A stretch of 34,556 bases of DNA, taken from positions 1-34,556 of the IMG/VR virus record IMGVR_UViG_3300010413_000104. One strand, 5' to 3'. Positions 28,380 through 34,556 of the stretch are shown piece after piece (the first letter of the stretch is position 1; each line of letters starts with the position of its first letter). The stretch comes from a virus. The position numbers and the translations under genes are program-made. Below the pieces are notes generated by a model that was given only the letters and a program-made list of their open reading frames with translations, was not told the DNA's origin and searched no databases.

Positions 28380-30473
28380 TCACATTTCAGCCACTGTGAG
28401 GCAATCACAGCCCCTGTGGTAGGGCCCATGTTTAACTGGTTTCGAAATATTTAATGGCCTTTCTGCCCCATCTGGCTGGAAATCACCCACATCCAGAATG
28501 GGGTGCTGGATCCCCACCACCTTGCCATCCAGGGCCCTGCAATATGGGCAGGAATCCCCAAAGGCCACAGATTTTATATACTGCACCCCAGCTGCCAGGT
28601 AAATGGTTCTTGCAGCTGCATTGTTTAATCTGTTGCTTTCTTCCATCCCGATCTGGCCAGCCCTTTCATCTGGCCAGCTTTCCAGGGTTTTCAGCACTGG
28701 ATCCAGTGGATCATCCAGGGCCTGCAGGGCCTGCCCAATAATTTCCTTAAGCTGATCCAGGGATCTGGCGCTGTGCCTGAATGCATAGGCTGCCATATAC
28801 GATTCCAGGAAATCATCCAGGGCCTGATCATATCCACTGGCGCCTGTTTCCTCACTGGCCGCGAGGGCCACCATATCTGAATATGATCTGAATGTGGGCC
28901 CCAGCTGCCTGGTGATAAATTCGCTGTGCTGATTGTAGAAATCATCCAGCCAGGCCAGAAATTCCTGCACCAGGGCTGATTCATCATTCAGCATTTTTTT
29001 TGCCTGGGATCCCACATCATTTTTTTCACGCCTCAGGATCCTGGCAGCTGCATCAGTGATTAATGGCTGATAGGTGCCCATTAACTTGTGTCTGTATCTG
29101 ATGGCCACACTGGCCCTGTTTTCCAGCTGGGGATCTGGATCCACCTGGTGATCCAGCTGCTGCCTTTCTGGGGTGGATCTGTTGATCACTTTCAGCAGAT
29201 CCCTGGCCTGGGATCCATCTATGGATCCAGCCTCACTGATGGAAATCATATTTAATGGGATCAAATAATCATCACCACCTGGCACTGGATTCATGTTTTC
29301 CCTGATCCTGATTTCATTGGCACTCATCCAGCCATTCTGGCGCGCTATCCCGTAGGCCTCAAATCTGGTTTTAATGTCGCCTCTCAGCAGGCCATCCACC
29401 AGAAATTCTATAAAATATACTTTCCTTTCAGCTGGTGTTAATAATTCCTTGCTTAAGATCTGCTCAATACGCTTTAACCAGGGCATTATGCTATATACAA
29501 CAAATTCCAGACTCTGCTGCTCAATATTGCTGAATGTGGCCCTGTCCAGATCTGCCAGCATATGGGGTGGGATCCTGAATATACGCGCTATTTCACCCAC
29601 CTGAAATTTTCGAGTCTGTAAAAATTGCGCGTCCTCTGGTGGGATGGTGATCCCTTTAAATGTCATCCCCTCTTCTAATATTGCTATCCTGCCACTATTC
29701 CCAGGGCCCTGGTGCATTTCATTCCAGGATTGCCTTAAGTTTTCCCTGGCCTTGCCTGATAGCTGTGCTGGGTGTTCCAGCACACCCCCAGGCTTTGCTC
29801 CATTCTCGAATATTCCCGCGCCATAGGCCTGGGCTGCTATCCCCAGCCCCACAGCTTTCCTGTGGTATTGAATAGGTGATAGGCCCACTATTCCATCCAT
29901 ACTTAACCCAGGAATATGCAGCACATTCTGAATGGGTGTATTTCTCAATTTATAAACCAGCTGCCTGGTGTCTGGATCCCTTTCCACCATCATTTCATCT
30001 GGTGGCTGTGGAATAATTTCCTGCAGCTGCCCACCTGCAGTATAAATTAATTGATTGTAAGAGTTTCCCCAGGTGGCCAGGTGCGCCATGATGGTTTCCC
30101 TGGCAGTGTAGCTGGTCATTTCATCATTAAATTGATCATGTAATAAATAATACAATGGGTGATTAATGGCCCTATCCCTGCCACCATCCTGGCGCCTTTC
30201 GTATAAAATCAGTGGAATGCTTGCCACTGTTTCTGCTAGGATTCTCACTGCAGCCCACACTGCAGAAAATGTTAATGCATTCCCTGGGGTGACATAAATG
30301 CCAGCTGATTGAAACACATATGGAAATAATTCCCGCGCTATTTCACCCGTTAATGCATAATCTTTTCTGCTATCCTGCAGGCCCTGGATCCCCAGGCCTG
30401 GCTGGCCAGGCCCAATAATTGGGCCACCCATGCTGCTGCTGATCATTTGCCTGATATTTTCAATCAATCCCAT
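28380..30473 (-). CDS. Portal protein fused to MuF-like minor head domain
   Basis: A 697-residue protein. Residues ~55-430 are an HK97-family portal: TFSAVWAAVRILAETVASIP, LYERRQDGG, GIVGLSPIQYHRKAVGLGIA and ARIFRIPPHMLADLDRATFS. Residues ~450-697 resemble the SPP1 gp7/MuF minor head protein, with N-N-A-A-A-R-T-I-Y, CPYC (642-645), LDGKVVG and GCDCL (689-692). Portal and MuF proteins are usually separate. The fusion would place 12 MuF copies inside or at the portal vertex. Start ATG near GTGGAGCAAAAAA. Confidence 0.92.
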   Translation of the reverse strand: MGLIENIRQMISSSMGGPIIGPGQPGLGIQGLQDSRKDYALTGEIARELFPYVFQSAGIYVTPGNALTFSAVWAAVRILAETVASIPLILYERRQDGGRDRAINHPLYYLLHDQFNDEMTSYTARETIMAHLATWGNSYNQLIYTAGGQLQEIIPQPPDEMMVERDPDTRQLVYKLRNTPIQNVLHIPGLSMDGIVGLSPIQYHRKAVGLGIAAQAYGAGIFENGAKPGGVLEHPAQLSGKARENLRQSWNEMHQGPGNSGRIAILEEGMTFKGITIPPEDAQFLQTRKFQVGEIARIFRIPPHMLADLDRATFSNIEQQSLEFVVYSIMPWLKRIEQILSKELLTPAERKVYFIEFLVDGLLRGDIKTRFEAYGIARQNGWMSANEIRIRENMNPVPGGDDYLIPLNMISISEAGSIDGSQARDLLKVINRSTPERQQLDHQVDPDPQLENRASVAIRYRHKLMGTYQPLITDAAARILRREKNDVGSQAKKMLNDESALVQEFLAWLDDFYNQHSEFITRQLGPTFRSYSDMVALAASEETGASGYDQALDDFLESYMAAYAFRHSARSLDQLKEIIGQALQALDDPLDPVLKTLESWPDERAGQIGMEESNRLNNAAARTIYLAAGVQYIKSVAFGDSCPYCRALDGKVVGIQHPILDVGDFQPDGAERPLNISKPVKHGPYHRGCDCLTVAEM

Positions 30474-30668
30474 TTTTTTGCTCCACAGCCCACCTGGGCC
30501 CTATAGTAAGATCCACCACCTGGTGGTGGTGGATCTATTGATCAACCATTATGGTGATGGGCAGAATCTCCGCACATCTGGAAATAATATTATTCTGATC
30601 TGATCATCCTTGATTTATATTCTGTCATGTTTCCCACCTGGCGCCTGCCAGCCAGGTTTAATTTTACA
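30474..30668 (-). promoter_or_regulatory. 195-base structured gap between transporter and portal genes
   Basis: It contains a 12-bp perfect stem with 4-base loop (AGATCCACCACC at 30509-30520 with its complement at 30525-30536) and a 7-bp hairpin (ACCTGGC/GCCAGGT) shortly after the transporter stop. Only frames of 11-12 codons occur. It probably separates expression of the modification genes from the head genes by attenuation or RNA processing. No clear promoter was found. Confidence 0.45.
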
Positions 30669-31196
30669 TCACCACAGAAAATTCTGCACTGCCCACACCA
30701 GGATCTGTTTCCTGTAAAGCACCACAGCCCACACCAGGCCACCCAGGGTTTTTGCTAGAAATTGCCCCAGGATCACCCAGGGAATAAACAAACCAAATGC
30801 AATGGATGGAAATAATATAGAGTCCACTAGGGCTGCAGCCACATTGCTGCCATTAATCCTGGTGAATTTTGCACGATCACCCAACAGGATATAAATGGCA
30901 GTATCCACCATTCCAGCTGCCAGGAAGGCCACAAAACTGGCCAGGGCCACTGCAGCTGATTCCCTGTTGATCAGATATGACAAACAGGATCCAGATCCCA
31001 CCAGCAGCAGCATTTTCCACCATAGTTTTCTGCCTTTCCATTTTTCGTGTAAACCATCCCTGACTGTTAAATCAAATCCTATAAACAGGAAGGCCACCCA
31101 GATGGCTGCACTAGGCCCAAATTCTGCCACCAGCAGATTTGCTGCCACTATGGCTGCCAGGTAGGTGGCCACAAGGATCCTGCTATTAGAAATCAT
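30669..31196 (-). CDS. Queuosine-precursor transporter, VUT/YhhQ family
   Basis: A 175-residue integral membrane protein with about six helices. The family signatures are present: FLFIGFDLTVRDGLHEKWKG (D-L..R-D..H..W) and INGSNVAAALVDSILFPSIA (S-N-V-A-A..V-D-S..F). E. coli YhhQ imports preQ0/preQ1, the deazaguanine bases. It overlaps the DpdA-like gene by 11 bases and has a perfect ribosome site (AGAAAGGA). With no queuosine biosynthesis genes in the genome, its role here should be to supply the base for DNA modification. Confidence 0.85.
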   Translation of the reverse strand: MISNSRILVATYLAAIVAANLLVAEFGPSAAIWVAFLFIGFDLTVRDGLHEKWKGRKLWWKMLLLVGSGSCLSYLINRESAAVALASFVAFLAAGMVDTAIYILLGDRAKFTRINGSNVAAALVDSILFPSIAFGLFIPWVILGQFLAKTLGGLVWAVVLYRKQILVWAVQNFLW

Positions 31197-31803
31197 TTAA
31201 AAATCCTTTCTGCTGATTCAGCCACACCAGGTGTGGGCTGAATCTGGCCTTAATTATGCTGGGCCCATAAATGGGTGCTGTGCCATCTGCAGAGTAGATT
31301 CCCAGCCTGTGATATTTTGTTAATTTTCCAGTTCCATTGATTCTGCCCGCATGTATTTTAACATTAATTGCCCTGGCCCTGCCAATCACATCCAGCAGGC
31401 CCTGGGATTCCCGCCATCGATCTGATCCACCTATAAATATAAAATCCAGGCCAGCTGGAAATGGGTGATCTTCTGATCCATCCTGTGCTACATAGGCCAC
31501 TGGCCACCCAGCCTGCTTAATGCCAGCTGCCCATTCATCCCACAGCTGCAGGGTGGCCCTGGAATCCCCCCACTTATCTGGCACTGTCGCAAATAGGCAC
31601 CTGGATCTGTAGGGTTTTAGTATTTCCAGATGATTCAGAAATCTTTCTGGATCATACTTGTTTTTATAGGCGCCATTGTCCACTGCCCACTGCCTGCCCT
31701 CTATAATCCCGATGGGCACCATCTTATGGGTTTCTGCTGTCATTACGCCATAATATTGATTGAATCCCACCATGCTGCCAGCCTGTGGCCATAAATAAAT
31801 CAT
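31186..31803 (-). CDS. dpdA: DpdA-like 7-deazaguanine DNA transglycosylase
   Basis: A 205-residue member of the phage DpdA branch of the tRNA-guanine transglycosylase superfamily. It exchanges guanine in DNA for a 7-deazaguanine base. Motifs along the chain: WAVDNGAY (39-46), ATVPDKWGDSRATLQLWDEW (72-91), YVAQDG (104-109), FIFIGGSDRW (121-130), IHAGRING (150-157) and IYSADGT (169-175), closely following the D-N-G-A-F, PD..GD, AQDG, GG...W, GR-x-N, SxDGT series of DpdA proteins. It is short, as in the phage-type enzymes. It lies immediately upstream of, and overlaps, the VUT transporter. Confidence 0.85.
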   Translation of the reverse strand: MIYLWPQAGSMVGFNQYYGVMTAETHKMVPIGIIEGRQWAVDNGAYKNKYDPERFLNHLEILKPYRSRCLFATVPDKWGDSRATLQLWDEWAAGIKQAGWPVAYVAQDGSEDHPFPAGLDFIFIGGSDRWRESQGLLDVIGRARAINVKIHAGRINGTGKLTKYHRLGIYSADGTAPIYGPSIIKARFSPHLVWLNQQKGFLNDF

Positions 31804-31806
31804 AAG

Positions 31807-32013
31807 TTAATCCATTTCTATATGGTTTTCCAGTTCTGTGGCCAGCTGGATCAATCCAGCCTTAAACTCTGCCACAGTGGGTGCCTTGATCACTGCTAGA
31901 AATGCGCGCCTGATGGCCAGCAGCTGCTGGGGATCCTCTGCAGCCAGGGCCCTGATCACCTGGGCCAGCTGCAGATCTGTTTTTTTATCATCCCCAGCTG
32001 GATCCTGGATCAT
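31807..32013 (-). CDS. Small helical protein after TerL
   Basis: A 68-residue protein, helical throughout: DLQLAQVIRALAAEDPQQLL, then FLAVIKAPTVAEFKAGLIQL. It overlaps the TerL stop (ATGA) and precedes dpdA by 3 bases. No family recognised. It might assist either terminase or the modification enzyme; translation coupling on both sides suggests it is truly expressed. Confidence 0.65.
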   Translation of the reverse strand: MIQDPAGDDKKTDLQLAQVIRALAAEDPQQLLAIRRAFLAVIKAPTVAEFKAGLIQLATELENHIEMD

Positions 32014-33680
32014 ATGGCAGCCAGGCCCCTTTCATCATAAATGCTGCCACTGCTGTTTCTCATTGCCAGATCCAGGCCCATGATCATTGCCACTGCCCCA
32101 TCTATTTTTTCCATTGATTTCTGTTTATCCGGTTTAATGTTTCCTGCAGCATCTTCCACCACCATCACATTTGCCATATTCCAGGCCAGCACCGGATGGC
32201 CACCATGTGCAATTTTTTTGCTTAATATCAGCACTTCCAGCTGTTTGGTGGGTGGGCTCATGCTGGCATATCCCTGACCGAAGGCCACCACATCCAGCCC
32301 ATGATCCTGCAGCTGGATCTGGATCTGGGTGGCACCCCATCTATCGAATGCAATTTGTCTTAAATCATAGGATTCTGCATCCTGAAATAATTGGGCCAGA
32401 ATAAATGCCTGATCCACCAGATCCCCTGGGGTGGCATTCAGAAATCCCTGCCTTAACCATACATCATAGGGCACACGATCATTTTTAACCCTGTCTCTAA
32501 TATTCTCAGCTGGAATAAAGAATCTAGGAATCACCTGAAATGGATCTGCTGGGGATTCTGGTGGAAACACAAGCACATAAGCTGTTAAATCTAAATTAGA
32601 GGATAGATCCAGGCCTGCATAACAGATTCTGCCTTTCAGGCCATTTTCATCCACTGCTGCGCTGCAGGCCTGCCAGGTTTCTATGTTGATCCACCTGGCC
32701 TGGTTTTCTGTCCAGATGTTAAGGTGTAATCTCAGAAATGCATTTAACCTGCCTGGCATTTCCCTGGCCCTGGTGGCAAGCCTTAACATATCATCCATTT
32801 TTTTTGAGATTCCTATATTTGGATTTGCTTTAATCCACAGATCTGGATCATCCCAGGTTTCCAGATCATCATCATCCAGGGTATAAATGATTCCGAAAAA
32901 TGAATCATCCTGAACGATTCCACTCAGCACCTTTTTTGTATATTCATTCAGCTGGAAACATAGACTCTGCCGATCAAATCCTGCAGTGGTGATGGCTGAC
33001 ATTAAAGGCTGGCGCCTGGCGCCTGTAGCTGTTTCCAGCACATCCCACAGGCCTGCTGATTTCCATGCATGTAATTCATCCATTAATGCTGCATGTATAT
33101 TTAAACCGTCTAAGGTATCTTCATCAGCCCCTAAGGGCTCATACTTGCTGGCAGTGTTTTCAATATGCAAATTATCCTTAAATATTTTGATTTCTTTCCT
33201 CAGCCTGGCGCTGGCTTTAACCATCCTGGTGGCCTCACTGTGGGTGATCTTTGCCTGATCCTTTTTTGTGGCTGCAGTGTAAATTTCTGCACCAGGTTCC
33301 CCATCTGCCAATAACAGATATAATCCCAGCCCTGCATGTATTGTAGATTTTCCATTTTTTCTGGCCACTTCCTGGTATGCTGTTTTAAATCTTCTGGTGC
33401 CATCCGTTTTTTTCCATCCAAACAGATTCCACATAATAAACTGCTGCCAGGGCTGCAGGATCACTGGCTGGCCAGCCCATTCCCCTTTACTATGCTTAAG
33501 CATTGTAAAAAATAGGATCACCAGAATGGCTGAATCCTCATCGAAATATAAACCACGATCACCAGCTGTTTCCAGATCTGCCAGATGGCGCTGCACTGCC
33601 AGCTTAACCCACTTACATGTTAAGATTTTTCCATTAACCACATCTTGGATGTACTGCTGGGCTGTTATTTCCATAACCAT
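32010..33680 (-). CDS. terL: Terminase large subunit (HK97-like)
   Basis: A 556-residue packaging motor and nuclease. The ATPase domain has the Walker A-like VARKNGKST (105-113), Walker B AALMDE (198-203) and the coupling region SAITTAG. The RNase H-like nuclease carries Asp359 and Asp365 in YAGLDLSSNLDLTAY and later DGAVAMIMGLDLA. N-terminus YIQDVVNGKILTCKWVKLAV is typical. Length is normal. Unusually, the ATG has no visible ribosome site, and 218 bases of structured DNA separate it from TerS instead of the usual overlap. Confidence 0.95.
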   Translation of the reverse strand: MVMEITAQQYIQDVVNGKILTCKWVKLAVQRHLADLETAGDRGLYFDEDSAILVILFFTMLKHSKGEWAGQPVILQPWQQFIMWNLFGWKKTDGTRRFKTAYQEVARKNGKSTIHAGLGLYLLLADGEPGAEIYTAATKKDQAKITHSEATRMVKASARLRKEIKIFKDNLHIENTASKYEPLGADEDTLDGLNIHAALMDELHAWKSAGLWDVLETATGARRQPLMSAITTAGFDRQSLCFQLNEYTKKVLSGIVQDDSFFGIIYTLDDDDLETWDDPDLWIKANPNIGISKKMDDMLRLATRAREMPGRLNAFLRLHLNIWTENQARWINIETWQACSAAVDENGLKGRICYAGLDLSSNLDLTAYVLVFPPESPADPFQVIPRFFIPAENIRDRVKNDRVPYDVWLRQGFLNATPGDLVDQAFILAQLFQDAESYDLRQIAFDRWGATQIQIQLQDHGLDVVAFGQGYASMSPPTKQLEVLILSKKIAHGGHPVLAWNMANVMVVEDAAGNIKPDKQKSMEKIDGAVAMIMGLDLAMRNSSGSIYDERGLAAI

Positions 33681-33898
33681 TTTATAAAATCATTCAGAAT
33701 GCCACCAGATGGCCACAGAATGGCCAGATTTCAATTTTTTATAATAGGCCCTTATGATTTCACCTAAAAATGCCGAAATGCCGAAATGGCCATTATTTGG
33801 GCCCTGGTGCATTTTACGCAAATCTGATTGCACCGGTTTTGGACCAGATTCCAAAAATTTTGCATTTCAGGATTAATTGAATCCTTCCGGCCAGGGCC
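33681..33898 (-). promoter_or_regulatory. TerS-TerL gap with repeated blocks
   Basis: Three blocks here recur in the early/late boundary region in a different order: 33747-33765 (=9747-9765), 33860-33873 (=9598-9611) and 33875-33894 (=9564-9583). A fourth, 33833-33845, matches 12574-12586. A TTTTGGA/TCCAAAA stem-loop lies around 33838-33857. CCGAAATG is repeated in tandem near 33773-33788. Nothing in it is a clear promoter. It may hold a packaging (pac/cos-like) or translational control element for TerL. Confidence 0.5.
33690..33812 (-). CDS. Short ORF upstream of and in frame with TerL (doubtful)
   Basis: A 40-codon frame: M-H-Q-G-P-N-N, then GHFGISAFLGEIIRAYYKKL and K-S-G-H-S-V-A-I-W-W-H-S-E, stop TGA at 33690-33692. 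It is in the same frame as TerL, separated by that TGA and three codons. It has no ribosome site. The frame is open further upstream to a TTG-GAA-TCT-GGT-CCA start resembling the ATG-GAA-CCA-GGT-CCA of the mini-frame near 12.59 kb. G-E-I-I-R-A is shared with the ORF at 9660-9848. Possibly a leader peptide or remnant. Confidence 0.3.
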   Translation of the reverse strand: MHQGPNNGHFGISAFLGEIIRAYYKKLKSGHSVAIWWHSE

Positions 33899-34387
33899 TC
33901 AAGATTTTTTGATCTGCTTTCTCAGATTAAATAATTCATCTGCCAGGCTGGTTTCTTCTGGTGGATCCACCTGCAGCCTGGCCCTGGCTGTGGGTGTTAA
34001 TCCAAAATCTGCAGCATAGGATCTGAATGCCTTGCTGGCCTGGTTAAAGATCAGGCCAGCAGGGTGGCGCCTGATGATTCCCTTTTCATCGATCTGGAAT
34101 AAACCATCCTGATCCAGGGCCCTTTTCGCCATCATCATCTGATCATAATGTATGCATAGATTCTGCAGGGCTGGCAGATCCACTGGTTTTAAAATTCCCA
34201 TAGCATCCAGATCTGGTGCCAGGGCTGCCCACAATTTTTTCCCATCTTTCCCGAATAGGCCATAGGGTGTTTTCAGATCTGGATCCCCAGGTGGCTGTGG
34301 CTCATTTTGATTAATGGGCCTTTTGCCTGGATTCCCACCCAGCTGCTTAATTTGGGCTGGTTTTGGTTTTCTGCCTCTAATCGCCAT
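33899..34387 (-). CDS. terS: Terminase small subunit, P27 family
   Basis: A 162-residue DNA-recognition subunit of the packaging terminase. The N-terminus AIRGRKPKPAQIKQLGGNPG followed by KRPINQNEP is the P27 signature. The middle has WAALAPDLDAMGILKPVDLP, and the end has SYAADFGLTPTARARL, also diagnostic. Ribosome site AGAAAGGAAATATAG lies before the ATG and is still in phage-type sequence. The phage-like composition ends about 30 bases upstream. Confidence 0.93.
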   Translation of the reverse strand: MAIRGRKPKPAQIKQLGGNPGKRPINQNEPQPPGDPDLKTPYGLFGKDGKKLWAALAPDLDAMGILKPVDLPALQNLCIHYDQMMMAKRALDQDGLFQIDEKGIIRRHPAGLIFNQASKAFRSYAADFGLTPTARARLQVDPPEETSLADELFNLRKQIKKS

Positions 34388-34422
34388 CTATATTTCCTTT
34401 CTAGGATTTTTCTGATTTTTTC

Positions 34423-34556
34423 GCGGGTGTATCTCCGAAGCTGCTCGGCGTGCCCGGCCTGATGGCCTCGGCAACTGAGCTTGTCATTGCCTTCATCATG
34501 GGCATGGGCGGCACTATCAAATTCGCCTGGAGTGGCTTCGTCGACGTACGCCTGGC
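34423..34556 (+). CDS. Partial TauE/SafE-type membrane protein in foreign sequence
   Basis: A frame open to the window edge on the opposite strand from all phage genes. It reads A-G-V-S-P, KLLGVPGLMASATELVIAFI, MGMGGTIKFAWSGFVDVRL. The pattern of small residues and a membrane helix (LLG.PG..ASAT, then GG..K....G.VD.RL) resembles part of a TauE/SafE sulfite-exporter-like repeat. The DNA is CpG-rich (13 CpG in ~137 bases), unlike the phage. No start or stop is seen. Most likely a bacterial chromosomal fragment joined at about 34,420. Confidence 0.45.

Noticed and set aside
30499-30507. ACTATAGGG on the minus strand, like the core of a T7 promoter
   Set aside because: Only nine bases match, the upstream specificity part is absent, and no phage RNA polymerase gene is present.
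33690-33692. TGA recoding (Trp or Gly) in the host
   Set aside because: TGA serves as the natural stop for many genes here (for example 50-52, 15111-15113, 32010-32012), with normal protein ends.
31804-34387. A preQ1 riboswitch upstream of dpdA/transporter
   Set aside because: I looked for the short preQ1-I pattern upstream of dpdA and in the TerL leader. dpdA follows its neighbour by 3 bases, leaving no room, and no matching pattern was seen.
1-34556. tRNA or rRNA genes
   Set aside because: No cloverleaf with a GTTCGA-type T-loop or rRNA-like stretch was noticed on either strand; a tRNAscan run would be decisive.

Overview
The window is an almost complete genome of a temperate siphovirus (HK97-type head, long non-contractile tail), about 34.4 kb, with every recognisable phage gene on the minus strand. 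The order on the circle is lysis - HNH - terminase - head - tail - early/replication - back to lysis. The HNH gene (50-415) lies at the left edge and the small terminase (33899-34387) at the right edge. HNH, TerS and TerL are normally neighbours, so the phage map probably closes across the two ends. The last ~135 bases (from about 34,420) are not phage-like: CpG-rich, coding on the opposite strand, and apparently a piece of a bacterial TauE/SafE-type membrane protein.

Layout in transcription order, right to left. (1) Packaging and a salvage-type DNA modification pair, 34387-30669: TerS, a 218-base structured gap, TerL, a small ORF, a DpdA-like 7-deazaguanine DNA transglycosylase, and a VUT/YhhQ-family queuosine-precursor transporter. 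(2) Head, 30473-26464: portal fused to a MuF-like domain, U35 prohead protease, HK97-fold capsid. (3) An insert of glycosyltransferase - methyltransferase - glycosyltransferase, 26404-24478. (4) Connectors and accessory virion proteins, 24488-18373, including a seven-repeat protein and a double LamG protein. (5) Tail, 18373-10024: terminator, tube, G/GT chaperones with a programmed -1 frameshift site, tape measure, Dit-like protein, second baseplate protein, fibre with a C1q-like tip, and a small protein. (6) Early module, 9385-2457, behind a near-consensus sigma-70 promoter: small unknowns, zinc-binding proteins, a tyrosine recombinase, winged-helix proteins, membrane proteins, and a lambda-O-like initiator that carries a candidate origin inside its own gene. 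(7) Lysis, 2198-415: holin, membrane-anchored coiled-coil protein, GH25-SH3 endolysin, then HNH.

The most interesting system is DpdA plus the transporter without any preQ0 biosynthesis genes. This would be a minimal scheme that salvages a deazaguanine base and writes it into phage DNA. The genome is also unusually rich in restriction-type palindromes (7 GGATCC and 19 GATC in the first ~1 kb), the opposite of what a restriction-exposed phage shows. CpG is strongly depleted (9 in the first 1,020 bases).

The host is a bacterium with peptidoglycan. The GH25-SH3 lysin and the absence of a recognisable spanin pair fit a monoderm-like host, but the sequence does not identify the phylum. Ribosome binding sites are mostly of the form AGAAAGGA. 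I moved several gene starts to internal ATGs with such sites, and added three short genes (5890-5988, 4000-4173, 8763-8939) that fit tightly into the operons.
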